The notes under the pieces were generated by a model. The model saw only the letters and a program-made list of their open reading frames with translations, did no database searches and had not been told where the DNA came from. A DNA stretch of 64,000 nucleotides, taken from positions 1 to 64,000 of the forward strand of contig NZ_QQAY01000006.1 of assembly GCF_003350505.1 (NCBI RefSeq). Direction: 5' to 3'. Shown piece after piece: positions 19,322-28,664 of this stretch. The stretch's first letter is position 1. Every line of letters starts with the position of its first letter. The stretch is from Falsibacillus pallidus. GTDB taxonomy: Bacteria > Bacillota > Bacilli > Bacillales > DSM-25281. Made by a program: the position numbers and the translations under genes.

Positions 19322-20821
19322 ATGAGCAGCGTACAGAAAAAAACAGACGTTATCTTAATTGGTGCTGGAATCATGAGTGCGACTTTGGGATCATTATTGA
19401 AAGCGTTAGCACCGGAATGGGACATCAAAGTGTTCGAAAAACTCGCAGAAGCAGGGGTAGAAAGCTCCAACGAATGGAATAATGCTGGGACCGGCCATTC
19501 TGCGCTGTGCGAACTTAACTATACATCCGAGAAGCCTGACGGATCTATAGACATCACCAAAGCAATCAAAATCAACGAGCAGTTTCAGCTTTCCAGACAG
19601 TTTTGGTCTTTTCTCGTAAACAGCAAATTGATCAGCAATCCTCAGGACTTCATCATGCCGATTCCTCATATGAGTATGGTTCAAGGGGAAGAGAATGTGG
19701 AGTTTTTGAAAAAACGATTTGAAGCGCTTTCAGCTAATCCGCTGTTCCAAGGAATGGAGTATTCGGATGACCCTGAAAAATTAAAGGAATGGATTCCGCT
19801 TATCATGGAAGGCCGCACATCGACTGAACCGATTGCTGCAACAAAAATCGATTCCGGAACCGATGTGAATTTCGGTGCTTTAACCCGCATGTTATTCAAA
19901 CATCTCGAGAGCCAAAATGTCGAAGTGAACTATAAACACACTGTGAAGGATATCAAACGCACCAGCGACGGCTCTTGGGAATTGAAGATCCACAACATCG
20001 ACAGCGGAAGAATCGAATATCATACGGCAAAATTCGTCTTCATCGGAGGCGGAGGCGGAAGCTTGCCGCTTCTGCAAAAAACCGGCATTCCTGAATCCAA
20101 GCATATCGGCGGCTTCCCTGTAAGCGGACTGTTCATGGTCTGCAACAAGCCGGAGGTAGCTGAGAAGCATCATGCCAAAGTGTACGGAAAAGCAAAGGTC
20201 GGCGCGCCGCCAATGTCCGTACCGCATCTTGATACAAGATATATCGATAACAAGAAGTCCTTGCTCTTCGGACCGTTTGCCGGCTTCTCGCCAAAATTCT
20301 TGAAAACAGGCTCCAACATGGACTTGATCAATTCCGTCAAACCGAATAATCTCTTTACGATGCTCGCAGCAGGTGTCAAAGAGATGTCATTGACAAAATA
20401 CTTGATCCAGCAGGTCTTGCTGTCTAATGAGAAGCGCCTAGAAGAACTGCGTGAATTCATTCCAGAAGCTAAATTGGAAGATTGGGATATCGTCGTGGCA
20501 GGCCAGCGTGTCCAAGTCATTAAAGATACGCCTGCAGGAAAAGGAACTTTGCAATTCGGAACAGAAGTCGTCAGTTCTGCTGATGGATCCGTTGCCGCTC
20601 TTCTAGGTGCTTCACCGGGTGCATCAACGGCTGTCCACGTCATGCTCGAACTTTTGAACAAATGCTTCCCGCAGCAAATAAAAGAATGGGAGCCTAAAAT
20701 CAAAGAGATGATCCCGTCCTATGGCGTATCGCTTGTTGAAAATCCAGCTCTATTTGATGAAATTTTTGCTTCAACGGCCGAAACGCTCGGCTTGAACGAA
20801 AAAGAACAGGTTTTTAATTGA
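19322..20821 (+). CDS. mqo: Malate:quinone oxidoreductase
   Basis: This peripheral membrane FAD enzyme oxidises malate to oxaloacetate and passes electrons to the quinone pool. The FAD motif [14 protein letters not shown] lies near the N-terminus and the Mqo signature [18 protein letters not shown] at about 50-67. The ATG at 19322 is chosen over the TTG at 19259 because AAGGAAGG precedes it by 5-7 bases and it gives 499 residues, the usual length. The gene is monocistronic with a strong terminator behind it. Confidence 0.96.
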   Translation: MSSVQKKTDVILIGAGIMSATLGSLLKALAPEWDIKVFEKLAEAGVESSNEWNNAGTGHSALCELNYTSEKPDGSIDITKAIKINEQFQLSRQFWSFLVNSKLISNPQDFIMPIPHMSMVQGEENVEFLKKRFEALSANPLFQGMEYSDDPEKLKEWIPLIMEGRTSTEPIAATKIDSGTDVNFGALTRMLFKHLESQNVEVNYKHTVKDIKRTSDGSWELKIHNIDSGRIEYHTAKFVFIGGGGGSLPLLQKTGIPESKHIGGFPVSGLFMVCNKPEVAEKHHAKVYGKAKVGAPPMSVPHLDTRYIDNKKSLLFGPFAGFSPKFLKTGSNMDLINSVKPNNLFTMLAAGVKEMSLTKYLIQQVLLSNEKRLEELREFIPEAKLEDWDIVVAGQRVQVIKDTPAGKGTLQFGTEVVSSADGSVAALLGASPGASTAVHVMLELLNKCFPQQIKEWEPKIKEMIPSYGVSLVENPALFDEIFASTAETLGLNEKEQVFN

Positions 20822-20838
20822 ATATAATAGAATGCAAA

Positions 20839-20882
20839 TAAAAAAGGTGCAGCCGCTGGAGTCTTCCAGGCTGCACCTTTTT
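20839..20882 (+). terminator. mqo terminator
   Basis: AAAAAAGGTGCAGCC pairs with GGCTGCACCTTTTTT, followed by TG. The symmetrical A and T runs make it potentially bidirectional. Confidence 0.9.
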
Positions 20883-20922
20883 GTATGAGATAAGAAAGTA
20901 TAAAAATTCAGAGTGATATTCT

Positions 20923-21032
20923 GTCCAGCTCCAGCGCCCAGCCCCTCGAGTCATAAGCCATACCTCTACGGAAATCAGGATTTCCTTCGAGTTCCGTCTT
21001 ATGCTGGTCGGGGCTTAGCAGGGCGCTTGCGC
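20923..21032. repeat. Long cruciform-type intergenic repeat
   Basis: Nested inverted segments pair in order: AGCGCCC with GGGCGCT, GCCCC with GGGGC, CATAAG with CTTATG, and GGAAATC with GATTTCC at the centre. The whole of about 100 bases can fold into one interrupted hairpin. The outer sequence CCAGCTCCAGCGCCCAG is of a type scattered through many Bacillus genomes. It lies between the mqo terminator and the 3' end of the glutamate symporter gene. Confidence 0.75.
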
Positions 21033-21039
21033 ATTTCTA

Positions 21040-22290
21040 TTATGCGGATTGTTCTTCTAATTCAGTAGTTGGCTTTCCTTTATTCTCCCATTTCGTGATA
21101 ACCAATGCCGCTAATGAGTTGCCGACAATGTTGACAGCCGTCCGAGCCATATCGAGGATTCTATCAATTCCTGCAATAAAGGCAAGGCCTTCAACAGGGA
21201 GTCCGACGCTTCCAAGTGTTGCAAGCAGCACGACGAAGGATACACCAGGCACCCCTGCGATTCCTTTTGAGGTAAGCATCAATACGAGTACAAGTGTGAT
21301 CTGATGGCCGATGCTCAAATGAATTCCATACATTTGGGCGATGAATAAGGCGGCAATTGCTTGATAGAGTGTCGACCCATCAAGGTTGAACGAATAGCCG
21401 GTAGGGATGACGAAGGATGTAATGGCCTTTGGGCAGCCCAGCCTCTCCATTTTTTCCATGATTCTTGGAAGGACTGTTTCTGAACTGGCTGTTGAATATC
21501 CCAGCAGCAATTCATCCTTCAAGTATTTTATGAGTTTGAAAATATTAAATCCTGCTATTTTGGCTACCAAACCAAGCACGGCAAGGATGAAGAATATCAT
21601 AGCTCCATATACGACAATCACTAGTTTCCCTAATGGGATCAATGACGATAATCCGAATGTAGAAACGGTTACACCAATGAGTGCAAATACTCCGATTGGA
21701 GCCGTTTTCATAATTAAGTTTGTAACATAGAACATGGCTTCTGCCGTTCCTTTGAAAAATTGAATGACCGGCTTTCCTTTTTCGCCGATGGCTGCTATTC
21801 CCAAACCAAACATGACTGAAAAGAAAATGACAGCGAGCATATCCCCATTTGCAATGGATTGAATGATATTTGTAGGGACAATATTCACCAATGTATCTGC
21901 CATTGAATGCGTTTCAGTGGTTTTTGCCGTGCTTACATAAGAATTTATATCGGTTTTTGCCAGATGCGAGCGGTCGACGCCTGTGCCTGGGTGGAACAGA
22001 TTTGCTGCCAGCAGCCCAACAATGATAGCGATGGTGGTGATGACTTCAAAATAAAGGAGGGTCTTGCCCCCAAGTCTTCCAAGCGATTTCATATCCCCTG
22101 CACCCGCAACACCTACGATCAGGCTGGAAATGACAATCGGGATGACAATCATTTTAATTAAATGTATGAATATATCTCCAACTGGCTTCAAGTAATCGGT
22201 TACATGAGGGTTTCCGTAAAAAATTCCTCCGACAGCAATACCGAGAACTAAACCAATGAAGATCTGCCATGCTAGACCAATTCTTTTCAT
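21040..22290 (-). CDS. gltP: Glutamate/aspartate:cation symporter (DAACS family, GltP/GltT type)
   Basis: This membrane symporter imports glutamate or aspartate with protons or sodium. The family signatures are present: SSETVLPRIME (serine-rich hairpin region), PTGYSFNLDGSTLY and the cation/substrate motif TSKGIAGVPG. The ATG at 22290 has AAGGAG 11 bases upstream; the GTG at 22302 overlaps that site and is less likely. It diverges from a GltC-like LysR regulator, its probable controller. Whether the coupling ion is H+ or Na+ cannot be read from the sequence. Confidence 0.92.
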   Translation of the reverse strand: MKRIGLAWQIFIGLVLGIAVGGIFYGNPHVTDYLKPVGDIFIHLIKMIVIPIVISSLIVGVAGAGDMKSLGRLGGKTLLYFEVITTIAIIVGLLAANLFHPGTGVDRSHLAKTDINSYVSTAKTTETHSMADTLVNIVPTNIIQSIANGDMLAVIFFSVMFGLGIAAIGEKGKPVIQFFKGTAEAMFYVTNLIMKTAPIGVFALIGVTVSTFGLSSLIPLGKLVIVVYGAMIFFILAVLGLVAKIAGFNIFKLIKYLKDELLLGYSTASSETVLPRIMEKMERLGCPKAITSFVIPTGYSFNLDGSTLYQAIAALFIAQMYGIHLSIGHQITLVLVLMLTSKGIAGVPGVSFVVLLATLGSVGLPVEGLAFIAGIDRILDMARTAVNIVGNSLAALVITKWENKGKPTTELEEQSA

Positions 22291-22403
22291 CTCTTCTTTC
22301 ACTCCTTTTTTTCTCTCTATTTTTCATTTTAGGTTTCATTATTCATATTAACAATATATTATAGTGATATAATTAATCTCGATATGATATGGGTGGAATA
22401 TTA

Positions 22404-23306
22404 ATGGAATTAAGACAATTAAGATATTTCGTAGAAGTAGCGCGAATTGAACATTTTTCGAAGGCGGCAGAGTCCTTGCACATTGCTCAATCTGCCTTGA
22501 GCCGTCAAGTGGGGCTTCTGGAGAAAGAGTTAGGTGTGGAGCTTTTTGAGAGGGAAGGACGGAATGTAAAATTAACCTTTATTGGGAAAATGTTTTTGGA
22601 GCAGGCAATACTCGCTCTTAAAGCAGTCGACAATGCGTCAAGGCTGGTAGAAGAATATTTAGAGCCCGAGCGCGGCATCATCCGCATAGGCTTCCCATCC
22701 AGCATCGCGAGCAGCATGCTTCCCTCTATTATTTCTGCCTTCAAAAAAGAACACCCGGATGTTCGCTTTCACTTAAAGCAGGCATCCTATGATACGCTGA
22801 CAGAAGGGATCAAGAAAAGGGAGATTGATTTGGCTTTTATAGGTCCGGTGCCGGCAAATGATCCAGAGCTTCATGCTCATATCCTGTTCTCGGAAAATTT
22901 TTTGGCTATGCTATCCGATACGCACAGTCTTGCTGAATTTGAGAGCCTGTCCTTAAATCAATTGGAACCAGAGCCATTTGTTTTATTTCCAGAGGGATTC
23001 ATGCTCCGTCAGATCGTAGTCGATGCCTGCGTACAAGCAGGTTTCCAGCCCTCCATTCCATATGAGGGGGAAGATCTGGATGCGATCAAGGGGCTGGTGT
23101 CTTCGGGAATTGGCGTCACTCTTCTTCCGGAGACGACACTCTTCGGGAATCTGCCGGAAGGGTTGAAAAAAATAAAAATCACTTACCCAGATGTCAAAAG
23201 GTCGGTTGGATTGATCATTCCTAAAAATCGGAAGTTATCGCCTTCTGAGAATCTCTTTTATGAATTTGTCCTCGAATATTTCAGACACCTTAACATGTGG
23301 ACGTAG
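22404..23306 (+). CDS. LysR-family regulator, GltC-like
   Basis: The 300-residue protein begins MELRQLRYFVEVA with an HTH (SKAAESLHIAQSALSRQVGLLE) very like GltC, followed by a periplasmic-binding-type effector domain. ATG 22404 is preferred because GGTGG lies upstream and it gives the canonical N-terminus. It is divergent from the glutamate symporter across about 110 bases of AT-rich DNA, so it probably controls that gene and itself. No gltAB is nearby. Confidence 0.85.
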   Translation: MELRQLRYFVEVARIEHFSKAAESLHIAQSALSRQVGLLEKELGVELFEREGRNVKLTFIGKMFLEQAILALKAVDNASRLVEEYLEPERGIIRIGFPSSIASSMLPSIISAFKKEHPDVRFHLKQASYDTLTEGIKKREIDLAFIGPVPANDPELHAHILFSENFLAMLSDTHSLAEFESLSLNQLEPEPFVLFPEGFMLRQIVVDACVQAGFQPSIPYEGEDLDAIKGLVSSGIGVTLLPETTLFGNLPEGLKKIKITYPDVKRSVGLIIPKNRKLSPSENLFYEFVLEYFRHLNMWT

Positions 23307-23347
23307 AAAAAAACCGCTTATGGAGATATTTCCATGAGCGGTTTTTA
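23307..23347 (+). terminator. Bidirectional terminator between LysR and isochorismatase-like genes
   Basis: AAAAACCGCTTATGGA pairs with TCCATGAGCGGTTTTT (one G-T pair), beginning directly after the LysR stop codon. Confidence 0.88.
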
Positions 23348-23357
23348 GTAAAAAAGT

Positions 23358-23921
23358 TTATTTTAATGAATCGGCCCATTCCGATGCGGTCAAGACGTCT
23401 GCCTGGCGAGGGAAGACTTTTTCCACAAGGACGCGGTGCACTTCTGGATCGCGGTCAATGCAAGCGTCGGAAAGGACTTTCAATCGGAAGTCTTTATCAG
23501 CTGCTTCCCTTAATGTTGATAGGACGACGCCGCTTGTGGCGATTCCAGTCAATACAAGCTCCTCAGTACCGAGTCCACTTAACAAAACTTCAAGGTCGCT
23601 GCCTGCAAATGCACTGACGCGGCGCTTTGTCACAAGCGGCTCCCCTGAGAGTGGTGCAACGGATTCATGGATCTGTGTAGACCAATCCGTTTCTGTCATG
23701 CTGCCGCTCTCCTTGATGGCAGAAAACATTTTATTGTTTAAGTTGACTTCAGGATAGCCTTCTTTAAAAGCGACGCGAACAAAAATGACGGGAATCTCTG
23801 CTTCGCGGGCGGCTTTCACTGAATCCTGAATAGGGATGAGCACTTCCGGATTCTCCGCAAAATTGCCGACAATGCCGTTTTGAATATCCATGACTAAGAG
23901 TGCTGTTTTAGATGGGTTCAT
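23358..23921 (-). CDS. Isochorismatase-family hydrolase lacking the catalytic cysteine
   Basis: The 187 residues have the isochorismatase-like Rossmann fold. The family Asp is in LLVMDIQNG and the Lys in VTKRRVSAF. The position of the nucleophilic Cys is Val in ATSGVVLSTL. Relatives with this change are common and their activity is uncertain, so a nicotinamidase or isochorismatase reaction should not be assumed. ATG 23921 has AAGGAAGG upstream; the in-frame TTG at 23939 overlaps that site. It is a single gene. Confidence 0.85.
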   Translation of the reverse strand: MNPSKTALLVMDIQNGIVGNFAENPEVLIPIQDSVKAAREAEIPVIFVRVAFKEGYPEVNLNNKMFSAIKESGSMTETDWSTQIHESVAPLSGEPLVTKRRVSAFAGSDLEVLLSGLGTEELVLTGIATSGVVLSTLREAADKDFRLKVLSDACIDRDPEVHRVLVEKVFPRQADVLTASEWADSLK

Positions 23922-24023
23922 GTCGATCCTTCCTTTCAATGCTGTAATTTCTTATTCCTTCTATATTGTCCAATAAGCCGGTCCAGGCTTCAAGAAATTA
24001 CACCCGAGGAATGAGCAGTTCAA

Positions 24024-24055
24024 TTTTTCGACAAAAACCGGGGCGTGCCTGTCAC
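24024..24055 (+). repeat. Partial copy of the GTGCCTGTCAC palindrome family
   Basis: TTTTTCGACAAAAACCGGGG followed by CGTGCCTGTCAC is one arm of the family seen complete at 48018-48063 and partial at 50814-50849. It lies in the gap before the response regulator stop. Confidence 0.6.
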
Positions 24056-24114
24056 CTACGTGTCGCTAATTCACAAGAGAGCCATGGTGAAAGGGAGCCC
24101 TTTACCATGGCTGT

Positions 24115-24717
24115 TCAAATCCATCCTTTTTGTTTGGCGATGCTTGCTGCTTCTGTCCGGTTTTTGGCATCGAGCTTTTGGAGGATTTCGGATATGTAAT
24201 TCCTTACGGTGCCGGAGGAAAGATAAAGCTCTGATGTGATTTCCTTTGTTGTTTTTCCTAACGCAGCATAGCGGAGGATTTCCTGTTCTTTCGCAGTGAG
24301 AGGGTTTTCTTCCCTGATCACATTGAAGGTCAATTCCGGACTGAAAATCCTCTTACCTTTAACGCACTTCCGGATGGCTTCAGCCAGTTCATCGATTTCG
24401 CTGTCCTTCAGCAAATATCCATGGACCCCGGTTTTCACTGCCCGTTCAAAATAGCCAGGGCGGGCGAACGTCGTCAAAATGATGATTTTGCTGTTCGAGC
24501 CTCTCATGGCTAACTCTTCCGCTACCTCGAGACCTGTCTTCCCGGGCATCTCAATATCCATCAGGCATACATCCGGTTCAAGCTTCAGGATGGAAGAGAG
24601 TGCCTCATCACCAGTCATGGCATGTCCGATGACCTTCATATCCTCTTCCATATCCAATAGGGACCCGAGTGCACCTAGAAGCATTCGCTGATCCTCCGCG
24701 ATAAATAGCGTAATCAT
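24115..24717 (-). CDS. NarL/LuxR-type response regulator (DesR/YvfU-like)
   Basis: The 200 residues comprise a receiver domain (acidic DQ pocket in IAEDQR, phospho-acceptor Asp in CLMDIEMPG near 54, Lys in LLKDSEI) and a C-terminal LuxR HTH (LTAKEQEILRYAALGKTTKEI). Its ATG overlaps the kinase stop in the order ATGA, so the pair is translationally coupled. It is the last gene of a four-gene operon with an ABC exporter, the arrangement of B. subtilis yvfRSTU. Confidence 0.93.
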   Translation of the reverse strand: MITLFIAEDQRMLLGALGSLLDMEEDMKVIGHAMTGDEALSSILKLEPDVCLMDIEMPGKTGLEVAEELAMRGSNSKIIILTTFARPGYFERAVKTGVHGYLLKDSEIDELAEAIRKCVKGKRIFSPELTFNVIREENPLTAKEQEILRYAALGKTTKEITSELYLSSGTVRNYISEILQKLDAKNRTEAASIAKQKGWI

Positions 24718-25856
24718 CCGACGACCTCTTTTCTCTCTGCTTTATTAATGATGGGGACGCTCAATTCCAGTAGTGCCCCATGATGATTGCTGAGCTTTAA
24801 TCCCCCGTCGATGAGCGCCAATCTCTCTTCCATTCCGCGCAGTCCATTTCCCACGGCGTTGGCGGAGTCGATGCCCATTCCATCATCCTTCACTTTGACA
24901 AATAATCTATCCGGAGTCTGGCTGATAGATATGGTGCAATGCGTCGCCTTGCTGTGCTTGATGACATTGGTGGCAGCTTCCCGTATGCACATGCTGACGA
25001 TATTTTGAGTGAGAGGGGGGATGGAGGAAAACTCCATCTTTCCATCAAACTGATAGGTGATGGAAGCAGCCTTTAGGCTCTGCTGGATGTGAATGAGCTC
25101 TTCAGCAATCGTGATGGTCCTCATATCCGATACAAGTTCCCTTACCTGCTTAAGGGCGGAGCGGGAAGCCATTTCCATTTCCTTTGCCTCTAGCACCGTC
25201 CGATCCGGATCCTTCGGTGCAAGGCGCTGGATGAGCTGACTCTTCAATGTTAATAGAGATAAGGTGTGTCCAAGCGTATCATGAAGGTCGCGCGAAATCC
25301 TGAGGCGCTCCTCGCGCTTCACCAATTCTGCTATTTGCTGATTTGCCTGATCGAGTTCTTTCTCAAGCGCCATCCGGCGATTCATGGAACGGACGCCAAA
25401 TGGCGAAGCGATCATGATGAGAAGGAAGGGAACAAAATAATAAAATCCTTCGAGAGAGAAAGCGGAATCATCCTGCATCCATTGGTAAATAAGCGGGAAG
25501 ATAAGGACAAAAATCAATCCCGCCAAGCCTCTTTGAAATCTGCGTTTATCCTGATAGTACCCTGTAAAATTGGCAGGGAAAAAGCCTAAAAACAGGTAGT
25601 TCACGTCATAAAAACAGCCGACCACGAATATGACCCCGAGCTCGACAAGCAGCCAGGCCGTAAATACTTTTGATCTTGATGGAGTGCTGTACAGCTGGCG
25701 GTAAGATACGAGGAAAAGTACGATCATCACCAGCCCCAGCACCTGTTTAATCCCTGTTTCCTGGGTCAAATAGTAGAAAGGGAAGAATAGATAGACCAGG
25801 AAAATATACGGAAAGAAGCCATATTGCTTCGGAAATAAACTGAAGTTTTTTTTCAC
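24714..25856 (-). CDS. Sensor histidine kinase (DesK/YvfT-like, HisKA_3)
   Basis: The 380-residue protein has about five N-terminal TM segments (about 15-160) and little extracellular sequence. A HisKA_3 dimerisation helix follows with phospho-acceptor His in ISRDLHDTLGHTLS, and an HATPase domain (NVIKHS N-box, DDGMGI, GNGLRGMEERL G-box). Such membrane-embedded sensors respond to membrane-acting compounds or fluidity. It is coupled to the response regulator downstream and lies 6 bases after the ABC permease. Confidence 0.92.
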   Translation of the reverse strand: MKKNFSLFPKQYGFFPYIFLVYLFFPFYYLTQETGIKQVLGLVMIVLFLVSYRQLYSTPSRSKVFTAWLLVELGVIFVVGCFYDVNYLFLGFFPANFTGYYQDKRRFQRGLAGLIFVLIFPLIYQWMQDDSAFSLEGFYYFVPFLLIMIASPFGVRSMNRRMALEKELDQANQQIAELVKREERLRISRDLHDTLGHTLSLLTLKSQLIQRLAPKDPDRTVLEAKEMEMASRSALKQVRELVSDMRTITIAEELIHIQQSLKAASITYQFDGKMEFSSIPPLTQNIVSMCIREAATNVIKHSKATHCTISISQTPDRLFVKVKDDGMGIDSANAVGNGLRGMEERLALIDGGLKLSNHHGALLELSVPIINKAERKEVVG

Positions 25857-25862
25857 ATTACA

Positions 25863-26600
25863 TCACGCCGCTTCTTGTTTTCTTCTAATATATTTTGATA
25901 GTAGCATGAATACAGCCAGATATGCGACCAAAATTACAATATCTTTCCAACCAGGGAGGCTGCCATTGGAAATTTCCCAAACGCCGTTGCCGAAATGATA
26001 AGAGGGAAGCCATTGAGCGATATTTTTCATAAGCTTTGGCATCACATCGATCGGCATCCACAATCCGCCTGCCACAGCGAGCACCATATAAATGATGTTG
26101 CTGATGCCTGCTGCTGTTTCGACTTTTTTCATTAATCCGATAAGCGTTCCGAATGCGAGGAAAGGAATGGAGCCAAGGAGAATCCATAGTCCGCTCATAA
26201 CCCATTCAAAGGCGGAGAGAGAAACGCCGTTGATGAGCGCTCCTGCGGTAAAGATTACGACAACTGACAGGATATGAATGACACTTTGGCCGACCATCTG
26301 TGCGGCAAAATAGACGGTATCGGATAATGGTGTGATCCTCATATAGGTAGACCAGCCTTGCGCCTTTTCCTGCACCAGTCTGATCCCGAGAGTCATGATG
26401 GAGGAGCCCATCACACTGAATACCGTCATGGACATGAGGTAATGTGCATTCCATGCATCCTGGTCCGGAGCCTTGGTGTTAACGACATTAGTGAAAATAT
26501 AATAAAAAACAATCGGCATCAACAGGGACCAAAAGACAAAATACCGATTCCTCAAAACCCGTTTAATTTCTGCTGTGCACTGCATTTTAAATGCATTCAT
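25863..26600 (-). CDS. ABC exporter permease (ABC-2 type, YvfS-like)
   Basis: The 245 residues have six hydrophobic segments of the ABC-2 membrane class. It starts one base after the stop of the ATPase gene. With that ATPase it should form a small exporter for a drug, peptide or lipid-active compound. The partner two-component system probably induces it. Confidence 0.88.
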   Translation of the reverse strand: MNAFKMQCTAEIKRVLRNRYFVFWSLLMPIVFYYIFTNVVNTKAPDQDAWNAHYLMSMTVFSVMGSSIMTLGIRLVQEKAQGWSTYMRITPLSDTVYFAAQMVGQSVIHILSVVVIFTAGALINGVSLSAFEWVMSGLWILLGSIPFLAFGTLIGLMKKVETAAGISNIIYMVLAVAGGLWMPIDVMPKLMKNIAQWLPSYHFGNGVWEISNGSLPGWKDIVILVAYLAVFMLLSKYIRRKQEAA

Positions 26601-26601
26601 G

Positions 26602-27507
26602 TTACATAGCCTCCTTATGTTCGCCGATTAATTGTTCAAAGGCATCTTCCAATTTTCCTCGTTCGATCTGGATATCCCTTGCTCCTAATTTTTCTTCAAA
26701 AATAATCTCCAATAAGCGGTCTGTATTCGCTGAGTGAAGGTAGACCCGGTTATTTTTCCTGTGGACCTGGTCAATCTCAGGGTGCTCGTATAGCCTTTCA
26801 AGTGATTTCTCCGCGTCGACCATGAAAGAGATGGATGGAGTGAAGCGGTTCGATTTGATTTGGCTCGGCGTCCCATCCGCAGCGATTGCTCCATCTTTAA
26901 ACAATAAGATCCTTTGTGCAGCCTCATCTGCCTCTTGAAGGTAGTGAGTGGAGAAAATGATCGTCTTCCCTTTCTCCGCCATTGCATGGATCGTTTGCCA
27001 AAACCGGTTCCTTGAAGTGATATCCATTCCGACAGTCGGTTCATCCAATAGTATCAATTCTGGATTTCCTGCGATGGCCAATGCGAAGCTGAGGCGGCGT
27101 TTCTGGCCGCCGGACAATTTTTCTGCCATCGTTTTTAGATCTCCATCCGTCAAACCGGTCAGTTCCACCAGTTCCTTGAGCGGAAGGGGTGATGGGTAGT
27201 AGCTCCTGATCAACTCAAGGATCTCAATCACTTTCAATCCGGGAATGACACTGACTTCCTGCAGCATGGCGCCGATTCTCTCCCGGACTTTTTTCTCTTG
27301 GGGATCGGAGCCGAATAGTTTGATTTCACCCTCAGTCGGCTTTAATAAACCAAGGATCATGGAGAGGGTCGTTGTTTTTCCTGCACCGTTCGGACCAAGG
27401 ATGGCTACTATCTCCCCTTGGCTGATGGAGAAATTTATTTGGTTGACGGCTTTTTTCTGTTGAAATTGTTTTGTGACATTTTGAACAGCTATGATTTCGT
27501 TCATCAT
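26602..27507 (-). CDS. ABC exporter ATP-binding protein (YvfR-like)
   Basis: The roughly 300 residues show Walker [10 protein letters not shown], signature [12 protein letters not shown], Walker [13 protein letters not shown] and the switch His in IIFSTHYLQ. The C-terminal extension is typical of CcmA/DrrA-like exporters. The start is ATG 27507 (or 27504) with GGAGGTG just upstream; the GTG at 27513 overlaps that site. It is the first gene of the exporter/two-component operon. Confidence 0.93.
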   Translation of the reverse strand: MMNEIIAVQNVTKQFQQKKAVNQINFSISQGEIVAILGPNGAGKTTTLSMILGLLKPTEGEIKLFGSDPQEKKVRERIGAMLQEVSVIPGLKVIEILELIRSYYPSPLPLKELVELTGLTDGDLKTMAEKLSGGQKRRLSFALAIAGNPELILLDEPTVGMDITSRNRFWQTIHAMAEKGKTIIFSTHYLQEADEAAQRILLFKDGAIAADGTPSQIKSNRFTPSISFMVDAEKSLERLYEHPEIDQVHRKNNRVYLHSANTDRLLEIIFEEKLGARDIQIERGKLEDAFEQLIGEHKEAM

Positions 27508-27660
27508 AAGCACCTCCAGTTTTCATAGTCCTATTGTATGATTTTGGAAAGGGGGATTTTAGTAAGGAGTGTCATGAAAAGGAGATGACAATTGTCATTT
27601 TTTATAAGAAAAGCGGAGTCGGCTGTTCAGAGGTGTTTAATTTTTCCCAAAAAAGGATAG

Positions 27661-27769
27661 TGGGGAGGTTGGAGCAAAAAGTGGGGCGGTCAACACGGAA
27701 AGTAGGGAGGTTAGAACAGAAAGTCCAGAGGTTTCTCTCAAAAGTGCGGCGGTTAACCCGAAAAGTGGG
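27661..27769. repeat. Degenerate tandem array with exact 21-bp period
   Basis: Five consecutive units of exactly 21 bases share a GGNGGTT start and an AAAGT core near the end, with a variable middle of about five bases. Because 21 is divisible by three, the array is an open heptapeptide repeat in several frames: GRLEQKV, GRSTRKV on the plus strand and LPTFRVN, RPTFCSN on the minus strand. No start with a ribosome binding site was found for either reading. Confidence 0.75.
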
Positions 27770-27875
27770 GAGCAAATTCAGCATAGGCCATGCTTCTGGG
27801 CGTTGGAGCTGGAGAAGGAAAAGAGTGGCCGTACAAAACTCCCCTCTGATTTTTCACACGTTCTTATCTATATAC

Positions 27876-27913
27876 AACAAAGCCGCACTCACAGCTGTGA
27901 ATACGGCTTTGTT
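27876..27913 (-). terminator. Terminator of the HAD phosphatase gene
   Basis: AACAAAGCCG pairs with CGGCTTTGTT with an inner CACAG/CTGTG stem. Read on the minus strand, T-rich sequence is weak but present. It begins just past the stop of the HAD gene at 27921. Confidence 0.7.
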
Positions 27914-27920
27914 CTCTTTA

Positions 27921-28637
27921 TTATTTTCTGCAATCAGCAGTCTCGGCCTTGAGCTGCAAGATGTCGACTAGCTCATCCAGGCTTTTAATTTCGTAGGTTG
28001 GCACGATGTCAGTTGGATTTGGCTTCTGGCCCGGGTTGAACCAGCATGTGTCCATGCCTGCCATATACCCGCCTTTCATGTCCGAGGTCAGGGAGTCGCC
28101 GATGATTAATCCGCGCTCAGGAATAAAGCCTGGAATCCGATTGAATACGAAATCAAAGAATTCCTTCTTCGGCTTTTGGTGGCCGATTGCTTCTGAAACA
28201 AATACCTCTTTAAAAAGAGGATGAAGGCCGGCAGCCCGCAATCGTTTATCCTGTGTATTCGTCAACCCGTTGGTCACGATATACAAATCGAAATCCTTTC
28301 TCAAGGCTTCGATAAATTCCAGCGAGGTGTTCATCACCTGTTCGCCGTCTTCTAAGTAGCTCCGGTATTGATTCTCTAAAAGGGTTCCGTCCACGGATTT
28401 TCCGTGCGTTTCAAAGAACCGGGAAAATCGCGTATTCACGACTTCCTGCTGCTCAATCGTGCCATCCTCATATGCTCTCCAAAGACCTTGGTTGATCTGT
28501 TTATAGGCTGCGATGTTCTCCGGAGTATACGGGATGCCCTGCCCATTGAAAAGTTTCTCAAGAGCGGATTTCTCCGCTGCCCCGAAGTCCAGCAATGTAT
28601 CATCTATGTCAAAGAATAAGGTGGTATATTTCTTCAT
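27921..28637 (-). CDS. HAD-superfamily phosphatase, YjjG-like (noncanonical pyrimidine nucleotidase)
   Basis: The 238 residues carry HAD motif I DIDDTLLDF (nucleophile Asp near 10), motif II Thr in YIVTNGLT, the Lys of motif III in GHQKPKKEFF and motif IV GDSLTSDMKGG. The long cap (about 15-95) is the YjjG/YfnB subtype. Members dephosphorylate modified nucleoside monophosphates, a house-cleaning role. The upstream TetR-family gene on the same strand ends 28 bases away. Confidence 0.88.
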   Translation of the reverse strand: MKKYTTLFFDIDDTLLDFGAAEKSALEKLFNGQGIPYTPENIAAYKQINQGLWRAYEDGTIEQQEVVNTRFSRFFETHGKSVDGTLLENQYRSYLEDGEQVMNTSLEFIEALRKDFDLYIVTNGLTNTQDKRLRAAGLHPLFKEVFVSEAIGHQKPKKEFFDFVFNRIPGFIPERGLIIGDSLTSDMKGGYMAGMDTCWFNPGQKPNPTDIVPTYEIKSLDELVDILQLKAETADCRK

Positions 28638-28664
28638 GTTCGTCTCTCCCTCTTGTTGTAATTC

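Larger units (their letters stand above)
27508..27920. other. Gene-free stretch holding a 21-bp tandem array and a terminator
   Basis: This 400-base region upstream of the ABC operon holds a five-unit 21-bp array (27661-27769), a short fragment of a GGAGCTGGAG repeat (about 27800) and a terminator. An open frame of 145 codons crosses it but has no recognisable family and reads straight through the array and the terminator. Confidence 0.6.

Noticed and set aside
27534-27971. A 145-codon frame on the plus strand through the 21-bp array
   Set aside because: It has no family, no convincing start, reads through a terminator and overlaps the real HAD gene. It is a by-product of the 21-bp period.
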